Shown: piece by piece, positions 13,301 to 24,000 of the stretch
Position numbering within the stretch: position 1 is the first letter of the stretch
Layout: each line of letters opens with the position of its first letter
NCBI GenBank assembly: GCA_016169945.1
Contig: JADLSH010000367.1
Coordinates: 8,729,501 to 8,793,500, forward strand
Reading direction: 5' to 3'
DNA: 64,000 bases
DNA from: Trachythela sp. YZ-2020
Lineage: Eukaryota > Cnidaria > Anthozoa > Malacalcyonacea > Clavulariidae
The notes under the pieces: generated by a model
Databases searched by the model: none
Told to the model about the DNA's origin: nothing
The model's input: the letters and a program-made list of their open reading frames with translations, nothing else
Translations under genes and position numbers: made by a program

Positions 13301-14936
13301 TGCAAAAGCATTCTTACTGACACTTGTTGCAAACACATTTTATAGTGTATAGACTTAAAAGAATATATATAGCAGCTAACAAAACGTGCTTTGGTAAATC
13401 AGCTTTGAAGTCTAGAAAAACTACAGATTCGAAAAGGCGTCCAAACAAATAAAAGCAATTGAATTTTGGGGTTTTTGCTCCGGTTTCTGTCGCCATCCTG
13501 TCGCGAAGTGGTTACAGTATTTAATGTGTATCATGCGTGATTCCCGCTAGACCCAAGTCAGAGAAAAACCAGCACCGAATACAATTTGACACAGACCATG
13601 ACTAATATGATATATCTTAAAACAAAAGCACTGAACTGTTTCATTTCTTGAAATTGCATGAGCTCTACGGCAATAGCGTGCAAAGTCGTGTTGTCTCTTT
13701 AACTAAATTGTTGTCTATTTCCATCAAGGTATACCGCAAGCCAAATTGCGGTGTTGGTCTTTTTAATTTCAAACAATAAATCATAAACACTATATAGTAC
13801 TTTCTCAGTATCACATTTTAACCGCGAACAGTCAATTCCCTGTGGTAAAATGTAGAGTCATTCTGGCCCCTGATATATATATATATATATATATATAGTA
13901 GAGCTGCATGCATGATCACGCCAGGACTGTATATTTTTACAGTCTGAAGTTAATGATTTGTAATGAAGGAATATATAGATTCAGTTTAAAAAACATCTTC
14001 GAAGGGCTACCTTATCTTGCTATTACAGATATATTTGGCCAAACAAACTTGACAAAGAAATCACGATTATATAAATATGGAATAACAACATAGTTGCATG
14101 CATGGTTGTAGCCAATAGGCAAAATTATACATCAAAGTACAAGAGTAACGAAAACTTGGTCCTATTAGCAATTGAATTGATTTGGGATAATTTGCGTCTC
14201 CTACAAGTGACCTTATCTGATATTTAATCTAGAATAATATCAGTGGTTTTGTATACAGCGCCATACAGCCGTGACTCGCATGAATTGTTGATTCGCAAAT
14301 TATCATCGGTAGCATCATGAAGTCAATACGAATTGGTCAATCAGCGTTTCCGTTGCAGACAAAAAGTATGTCGTTTTGTTAATTAAAGTTAAACGCAAGC
14401 ATTACTCTCTCAACTTAGCCCTTTCCTTTCGTTAAACGCCAACTATTTCCTTAATCAAACATAACAAGGCTTAGCCATTCAACACAGCTGTTATACAATG
14501 CACGCAATAACACTGCCAATGATATTGTGCTTGCCATGAAACTGGTTCATTATGAGAGTTTTTCAAGTGTATATGCACTGTTTATCCATAATAAAGTCCG
14601 AATATTTCACGCAGTTGTAAACAAGAACGAGATTAGATGATTTCCAACAAATTTTTTTGGAAGGATAATTTTCATGGACAATTCGGTTCATGGCCAATGC
14701 CCAAATTTGTCTTCATGCCAAAGTGTTAGTCGCAATCAGACCAGACCAAAACTTTAAGGCAAAATGAGTGGAGAAATGTTTAGCAGCTTTTTGTTGAAAT
14801 ATAATCATATGTTTATGTACATATTAGTGAAAGTCTAGATTCAAATTCATGGACATTCTAGCATTTTATTCGCACTATATCTTTTCTCATTGCAATATAC
14901 ACCCACCCATTCATGCATGCATGCTGTAATTTAACA

Positions 14937-14986
<50 letters not shown>

Positions 14987-15055
14987 AAATCTGCAGACAT
15001 GCATGTTTCGCCGTTCAACGGCTCGTCAGTGCAGCTTGTAACGCAGTCTAGAATG

Positions 15056-15090
<35 letters not shown>

Positions 15091-18000
15091 ACGAATAATT
15101 TCGTTTTAAGTTTATGCATGTTTGCAACAGAATTATAGGGTTGCGAGCATAAATACACCCAAATTATACAAATTCGTACCTTTTATTGAAATATTATTAA
15201 ATGTTTATATACACATGCAATATAGGAACAATGTGTGTTCTGTTTGTTTTCACGAACAATATAATCTATTCTCTTTGTGGCAGCGATCAACTGAAGATAT
15301 ACTGCATGTATACGATTTCTTGTCCGGTTCTGTATACTGAACTAACTGGCTATTTCTATAATTCTCAGAAATCAGTTTCGAACTGTTCTCCCTAGAGGTC
15401 CATGAAGGAACATTCCATATTTATTCAGTGTTAGTATGCACGGAAACCGCATGCAGTAGCCGAAGAAGACCTGCAGTGTCAGTTTCAGATAGAATCAAAC
15501 TGCATGGAGTCACTCTTCTCACATGCGATCGAGTGACTCACTGAGACGAAATTATGATCAGATAACTTCAAACTGCAGGAATCCACCCTGAGTCACAGAA
15601 TGCACTAACATGCAACAGTGTCGCCAAACTGACTAAACTCCACTACAGATACATCTTTACAATCCATATACCCATATAATAATTTGCCATTACTAACTAT
15701 ATATATAAAGGTATAATAGTGAAAATAACTATAGTCACAATATTTCTGTTTTTAATTCGATGCTTTGCAACAAATAGTGGTTTTCAAATATTAACTCCAA
15801 ATTGTGTACCTTTTCAGATTGAAAATGATCAGACGTTATATATACGCGAATACTGCATATAGACATATATGGGAACAATATTGCATGTCCTTAATAAATT
15901 TCTATTTGTGACAGCTAACATTTAGTATACGCGACTGATTCTTTGTTCTCCGACTATCATGCAGAACTCTTTATAGCAGCATTAAATTAAAACAACAAAT
16001 TAAACTCATCTCAATAATTTACCAATTCTGCCAATAGCACTAAAGATTGTTTTTGTATTTTACAGCTTCATGGGCCGCATGCATGCGCTAATTAATTTTC
16101 CCTTTGTCACCCGGCAGTATATTTTAAGGTGCATATTTCTTGCTTGTGAATATCTTTCACTTTTAAGTTGATGCATGAAGAAAGGCAGTATATATATATA
16201 TATTTCGTAACCTTCCAAAGCCGATTAAAGTGACACTAACCCCAAAAATTATTTTGTATATGTATAATATTTGTATCATTCTGAGAAGAAATGTAATATA
16301 TCTTTATAGTAAAAATCATCATCTTGATCAACTTTTCCACTGTCAAAATTGCCGGATATGATGTCATTAGGTGAATTGTAAATTAGTTTTCCTTTGTTTT
16401 TTTATGCTAAAATTCATCTAATGACATAATATCCGGAACTTTGACAAAGAAAAAGTTGATTAAGATGAGGGTTTTACTATAAACATATATTGCATTTCTT
16501 TTCAGAATGATACAAATATTACAGATATACAAAAATAGTTTTTGGGGTTAGTGGCACTTAAGAAGTCAGAGTAGCTAAAAATCCGCGTGTACCACCCGTG
16601 AGGGCGGTTTATTGGCATTGAAGAAGGTTGAAAGTGAAACACTGAATAAAACATTGCAAAGCATAGACGGCGGCAGTTAGCAGCAGTAAGTACTACTAGA
16701 CTAGTCAGGCTAGTATTAGTAGCAACAGTCAGCACTCAGTCAGACTAGTAGTACTGCAATGACCAACTGGCAACTGGCAGACAAACCCAGGCAAAACCTA
16801 CATGTCGGAAAATTTCCAGTTATTTTGAGGAAGGTTGGGAAAGCCCAAAATCCTACCTGGAGGATGGTTGAAAACGTTTTGCGACTCTGTAAGAAGTTAA
16901 AGAAACGGAGGATCGGGGAGGCGCCGACGCACTCCGATTCTGCTTTATAGTTGGACCATATATTTTGGTTTATATTAGACTCAAGCCTACTAGAGGCTTA
17001 CAGGGTGTAGTATGCCATGGTTCCCACGGGGAATTTGTACTAAAGATCTGAAGTCTCTAAATTGGAGTCTCTAACGATAATGTTTTGTACTGGTCTGCAC
17101 CCAAGGGGGCATGACAATTTAGCCAGAGGGGGCCTGCCTCCATATGTAACCCCTCTGGGAATGTCTATAAGTAGAAAGGAAGATAACGTTTCTAAATATA
17201 TCGCGAACCATATTAAAGAGTTCAAACCGATCCAAATAAATATTTTCTTGTTGATGCATTCTTTTACCGTGGATCGTTCTCGGCCAAAATCTCTTAAATA
17301 CCGTAATTGTACCATTATGTTGATACGGCCGATCAATTTGCGTTTTAATCTGAAAGACCTCTTTATAATCCATGCAGTAAATTGACAATGCATGGGGTAA
17401 ACTTTCGCAGGTTTTTGTTGTTGATCCAATATATTGCGATTCTTATCTATACGATTTCATTTTGAATCTTTCAGACTATTGCTAGGGAACGAATCTGAAC
17501 GAGTGAATCAAATGAATGAAATTCCATCGATTAATTAGTGCACTAGCTTGTTTTATTGATCGTTTAGATTGGAAAACAGATTTGGGAATTCCAATAAAAT
17601 ATTTACTCCTTCACGCGCGTTACAGTTTAGATAGTATACAATCGCTATTTTGTATCAGGATCGATGCATGTGAGTTTCCTTCTTGCAAAAGAATGAGCCA
17701 TGATACAACAGTATATACATTTTACTGGCATGCATGGGCAGGGATTTAAGTCCTTAAGCCCTGGTTAAACGAGAATGACGAGGGTCACAACACTCGCTCT
17801 CATGCACTCTCGCCAACTCTCATCAACTCTCGTGCACTCTCGCCAACTCTCATCAACTCTCACTCTCACCAAATCTCATCAACTCTCATGCACTCTCACC
17901 AACTCTCATCAACTCTCATGCCCTCTCGCCAACTCTCATCAACTCTCACCAAATCTCATCAACTCTCATGCACTCTCACCAACTCTCATCAACTCTCATG

Positions 18001-21000
18001 CACTCTCGCCAACTCTCATCAACTCTCACCAAATCTCATCAACTCTCATGCACTCTCACCAACTCTCATGCACTCTCATCAACTCTCATGCACTCTCATC
18101 AACTCTCATGCACTCTCACCAACTCTCATCAACTCTCATGCACTCTCGTCAACTCTCATGCACTCTCATCAACTCTCATCAACTCTCATCAACTCATGCA
18201 CCAACTCTCATGCACTCTCATCAACTCTCATCAACTCTCATCAACTCTCATGCACTCTCACCAACTCTCATCAACTCTCATGCACTCTCGTCAACTCTCA
18301 TGCACTCTCACCAACTCTCATCAACTCTCATGCACTCTCGTCAACTCTCATGCACTCTCACCAACTCTCATGCACTCTCATCAACTCTCATGCACTCTCA
18401 TCAACTCTCATCAACTCTCATGCACTCTCACCAACTCTCATCAACTCTCATGCACTCTCATCAACTCTCATGCACTCTCATCAACTCTCATCAACTCTCA
18501 TGCACTCTCACCAACTCTCATCAACTCTCATGCACTCTCGTCAACTCTCATCAACTCTCACCAAATCTCATCAACTCTCATGCACTCTCACCAACTCTCA
18601 TGCACTCTCACCAACTCTCATGCACTCTCATCAACTCTCATGCACTCTCACCAACTCTCATGCACTCTCACCAACTCTCATGCGCTCTCATGCACTCTCA
18701 CCAACTCTCATCAACTCTCATGCACTCTCACGAACTCTCATCAACTTTGAGCTGGTTCAAATTGAGATGAAAGGTTTCGCTTGTTTGACCGGTACGCGTG
18801 GATATACCCAGTCTACTTTCATGCAACTCTTGTGCTCGTGTGATCGGGGCGTGAGAGTTGAGAAAACTCTCATCCAAATTCTCGCTTGCCAACTCTCATA
18901 AACTCCCATCCTCGATTGACCAGGGTATATGTGTGCATTAGAGCCAGACAGTGACGATATTGTACGATACAGTGTTATCAGGTGCCATAGACATTTGACA
19001 TAATCAGTTGGAAGAGAGGGTGTGAGACTCACACGACCACGTTCAGACGATCAGGTAACGGTATGACAAGGCAGTCGACTCAACGCCATCGAAAATATGC
19101 GGAGAAAAATGTACCTTTTGACGGATTTTTACCAATCCAAACATATAGAAACGATGAACTGAGTTTCGAGCTAAGGCTTGTGTTGTTAGATGGACTGTAA
19201 GTACTTTCAGTCCATATATACCGTAGTGTGCAGCGCTATGAAATGATGCTGTACGATAACCTCTGACTGCAGACAAGATAAAGAACATCGAGTAATTGCT
19301 CCAATCCATTTTTCGTATCGAGAAGCAGTCTAGAAGACCTTTCTAGGAATGCAGGAATGCATTCTAGGAATAGCTACCAAAACGATAATTCAAGCAAACT
19401 ATGCTGATAATTTTGAATGTTAATAATGCCAGTATTATTCCACCATTAACCGTATCAGAAGAAAAACGCCCATTTTATTCGCGGAACTTACAAAAAGTTG
19501 TTGCTATGCGCTTATTTATATATAGTTCCTAAATTCAGATTAAAATTCAAATTAATTGTTAATCTTTCCCAGATGTTTGCCCGTTTGAAAGTTAATCTTT
19601 AAAGATTGAATTCTGCAATTATAATCAGTAATTTCAATAAATGTATGCAAGGGGAAAACCCTGCCCGCCTTAGATTGTTGCTAACACAGTGGGAGTAGAT
19701 GTGTATCTTTCAACTCTGTGACCGGACTGCGTTTCTTCAATATACTTTTGTGTAATTTAAATTTCGCCTTACGCAGTCGCATATGAAAAGAGTGCCGCAG
19801 TTTGATCAACTTTAACACTACAAGTTTCCCCCCACGGGAGCTCTGCTTTCCTCCTGCAGTGACAGCAGACGAATAAGGGAAGGTAATGTCTGGAGCTCAA
19901 TAGGGAGAAGAGTTTCGAAGATGGCGCAATGCAGTATAAGTCAGTTTAGCTAGATACCACATATAGTTGACATTCTAGATCTAGCATGTGTATCCCAGTC
20001 TATCATTTTTCATTTTTTGACAACGGAAACGTTTACCAAAAAATATACTAAAAATACACCTTATCCGTATTCGAAATAGTTTAAAATTTTACAAACACCC
20101 GGTCTCTATGTATAACTGTTTACCCAAATTACTCCATAGTTAGAGTAATATTTTCAGCCTACAGAATAATATAAACAAACGTGTACGATCGATGACGCGT
20201 TAGAACGGGTGAATAAGGGGACGTATCTTATTTAGAATTTCCTGAAAGTTCTCTTTTTAGTACGAAAGTATCCTATTTCAGACAAAACAAAGAAAAAAGG
20301 GCTTTTTTTCTAGCGGAAAAGGTGTGCACCTTAATTTTCATCCTATATATGGGCCGCTCTTGAACGTGTTCTGAACTTTGAAGTATATAATTTATGAGAG
20401 TGATCTATATATTATAATTATATATTTCTCTCAAAATTGGCTGCTGTTGAAAGTATACTAGATACCTGTGTATAACCATACAGAGGGTACTTGCCACAGC
20501 TTACAAAACACTTATTGATATGTTGTTTGGGTATTGTCAGCGGGCCACGAAATTCCACAAATTTACAATGTAAAGAAAATTTAAAAATTGGACAATTGAG
20601 CGCGGGGCGAATATATACCTGGGATATCAATGTGTTCCTAGTTTGTCAACACAAACAAGACAGAAATTAGATATGCGATGAACTTGCTATACAATTTTGC
20701 AATGAAATAACGACATCTTTCTCTGATAACCGTTGTTGACATGTATTTGATATATTCCACATTGCACATAACAAATCATAAAATCGTTTGACCTTGGCCT
20801 TACGATCAGAGACCTTACGATGTAGGACGACAACGTGACGACAACGGCCAAAACAAGCTCATTCAAATAGATTATTCAAGTGTACAGAAAACTTGTCGTC
20901 TATTATAAATCGCATGAATTAAATACAGTTTGAGGAGGTCAAAATAGGGGTTTATGCTTGAGAGGAGTTGTACTTCAGAACTGAGCGCGAGCGTTCTACA

Positions 21001-24000
21001 CAAGACGTAAACATCTGTGGTTGGCCGTCGTAAACAGAGCGAGGAAGACCTCTTAAACTCCAGTGAGATTTTAATTATTCATTTATGTTCTAAAATAATA
21101 TGAATTTCATTGTATTGATTGCCGTCGTCGTAACGTTGCCGTCCTACATCGTAAAATCTATATTACATGACCCAATGGAGACGGGAACGCCTAATTACTG
21201 GAACGAACTCGCGCGAGCCAGCACTGCACATTTTGTCAACGTTGTTAAAAAGTTCTTCACAATCACACCTCCAACATTTTTGCGCCTTTGGAGCTAGTTT
21301 TTCCACCCTATTTTTCTCATCCTGGCAATGCCACTAGGTAGCAAACAATTCGTTTCATTTGGATTAATTCGATGCGGTGTGTTGGATTAAATAAATACCC
21401 CAATGTAGCAGACGTGACGAAACCAGACCAGGTGCGATTATTTGCCTCCCTTGGTCCTTGGGCATTTCTTTAAACATTCCTACCAGTTTGTCCTCCCTGG
21501 TGAAACATTTGGGTGTTATAGTGGTATTTAAGGCTGATACTTTCTCGTGCATTCTGGTGGTGATCCTTGAAACCTTACCAAAAATTTGGAGAAAACCTGG
21601 TGAAAAAGTTGGGTTCACCAGATGAAAAGAGTGTTCTAAAACCTTTGTTCCACATATAGGTCGACCAACATATCAAGTCCGCCATGAACCAAACGGTAAA
21701 AAAGTAGAAAAAACTACTCGAGTACGAACTGTTCTTAATGAAAAACAATTACACACATTACGGACGTGTTACGGAGCGAATCCGCGACCAGACGCCATGA
21801 TGAAGGAACAGTTAGTTGAAATGACCGGCTTGAGTCCGAGGGTTATTCGCGTCTGGTTTCAAAACAAAAGATGTAAAGATAAAAAGAGATCGATTCAGAT
21901 GAAACAACAAGGATCCAGGTCTGTTAGTTCACCGGAAGATCAGGTAAGAAAAACAATGGAATTTTTATAGGAATTTGTTTTTCAAAAATAACAATTGAAG
22001 AAAAGACCCGCAGACCTTTGGATTGGTGGTCCAATGCTCTGCCAACTGAGCTACCAGGTCAAGTCGGTTCGAGTAGGTGATATTTTGGAACTTAGTCTAG
22101 TTCCTTCGATATCTGTATATATTATACCTCAAATTCAAATTGTCCAATCAGAAAGCTAGGTTTGTACCACGTGAGCATGAAATTTATCATCGAATCACCC
22201 CCTACGTTGTCATATTGGATGCAGTGGGTGATTCGATCGAATCACCCGGGTGATACGATTCGCGATAACCACGCGAGACTACACGCAAGACTCTATGTTC
22301 GCTTAAAATGGCTGAACGTAAATAAAATGTTGATACCAAGCTATGTCTTCTATTCTGCTAGCCTAGTATAAATACATTCTTGTTCGGTATAATATATCAT
22401 TTATAGACCCTCCGCTCGGGGGATTCGGCGAAATATTACCCGAAGTGATGAATTTCCCTCATCACTTTGGGTAATATTTCGCCGAATCCCCCTCGCTCCG
22501 GGTCTATAAATGATAAATATCTTACCTATTGGAACCGACTTGACTTCGTAGTTCAGTTGGCGGAGCATTGGACTAGCAAACCAAAGGTTGCGGATTCGAT
22601 TCCCACCGTGCAGATTATTATAATATTTTTTTAACCAGGATACCCACATCACTGACGTGTTTTTCAGTGGGGTCCTGCATCTTACAATTATTTACAATAT
22701 TTACATACAACAATAATAGACATCTTTACATAACAACGATAATGAAAAACGAACAATTAATTTGTAATATATAACATTAATGTTTTATTAAAATAATTCA
22801 ATCATTAACTGTGAAACGTGCCTCGAAAGGAAAACGGAATAAAAGTAGGGAATAATAAAAACCTAGTGGGTTAGGATGGACGTGAATGGCACAGTGCACA
22901 CTTAAGAACTGAATTGTTGGCGTATATATATTGCATGCAACTAAGAATAGTTATCAGAGCGTGATTAGTGATGACTTAAATTTAGTCAGAGAATCAATGT
23001 ATTTAATTGAATTGTCCAAATTGTTGAAGTCTTTAGAAGCATAGTAAGTAGGTTTGTGTTTACCCCAGTTCGTATTGGCTTTCGGAAGATGAAGGTTATT
23101 ACAAGATCTTGTGCTGTAGGAATGAATACTGTTGTTAGTTGTTAGATTGAAGTCGAAGTCGATTAGACCATTAGTACATTTGTAGATGAAGATCTAGCCT
23201 GCGAGGCAGTCGCTTTATTTTTGAGTGGTTATTATATAAATGGCGCTCCGCCCGCTAATTTTGCCGCCCGATTATTTTATCGCCCATTTATATAATAAAC
23301 ACTCAAAAATAAAGCGACTGCTTCGCAGGCTAATGAAGATCAAGATTGGCACACAATCAGGATAATGATGTATTAAAGTATGATCGCTTTTCCCTGGAAT
23401 TTTCTAATACATGAAGACCCCTAGCCTGAGACAGACGAATACGGGAGGAATCCGGAGGGATTGATCGCATAAAATGCGCGGTCTCAGTTGCTGCATGGAG
23501 TCAAATTGCAATCACTCTTCTAGCACGTGACTAAGACAAAATTATAATCCGAGAATTGCATGCATACTGCAGTGAACAACAGTCACAAAGGTTAAAGGCG
23601 GATGAAAAAGGTACTATCATAAATTGCCATTTCCATGCATGCATGCAAATAATCAATGCAAATAGGTGTTGTCTTATGATGTGCTACGGCATTAAACTGT
23701 CGGATCTACCAGCGCATTATCTCAGAGTCAATGGCAAAGCGTTGACTGCGTGTGTGCACTTTCAACTGCCTCACTACAACACGTTAAAAATATATGTTCA
23801 ATTCAAGCTGTAGTTCAATGCTGACAGATCTAAAAGGTCACAATTATCGCTGTGCAGAGGTTATGTTACCACAGCTAATTGATTTTTCTAGCTACATCTG
23901 TAAATAGGCCGTAGACGAGGTGTCTGATGACTGATTAAATATACAATCATGCTCTTTTCGTTTTACGCTGTAAATAAACACTTGCATTGGTTCACATGGA

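Noticed and set aside
17040..17429. Opposed open frames of 107-129 codons on both strands
   Set aside because: No recognisable domain, no clear codon or splice support, and both strands open over the same bases, which suggests chance.
17775..18901. Three overlapping open frames of 260-337 codons
   Set aside because: They are produced by the stop-free 10-bp tandem repeat in an islet intron; all frames are equally open and the peptides are pure repeat.
21100..21297. 65-codon frame with a hydrophobic start ([15 protein letters not shown]) and NYWNELA, faintly like an alkaline phosphatase N-terminus
   Set aside because: The resemblance is a few residues only, nothing matching follows, and it lies within islet intron 3. 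A search of the peptide against alkaline phosphatases would settle it.
22542..22613. Functional tRNA-Ala(AGC) gene
   Set aside because: Boxes A and B and an anticodon loop are visible, but the acceptor stem does not pair and an inverted relative lies nearby, so a SINE head or pseudogene is more likely.
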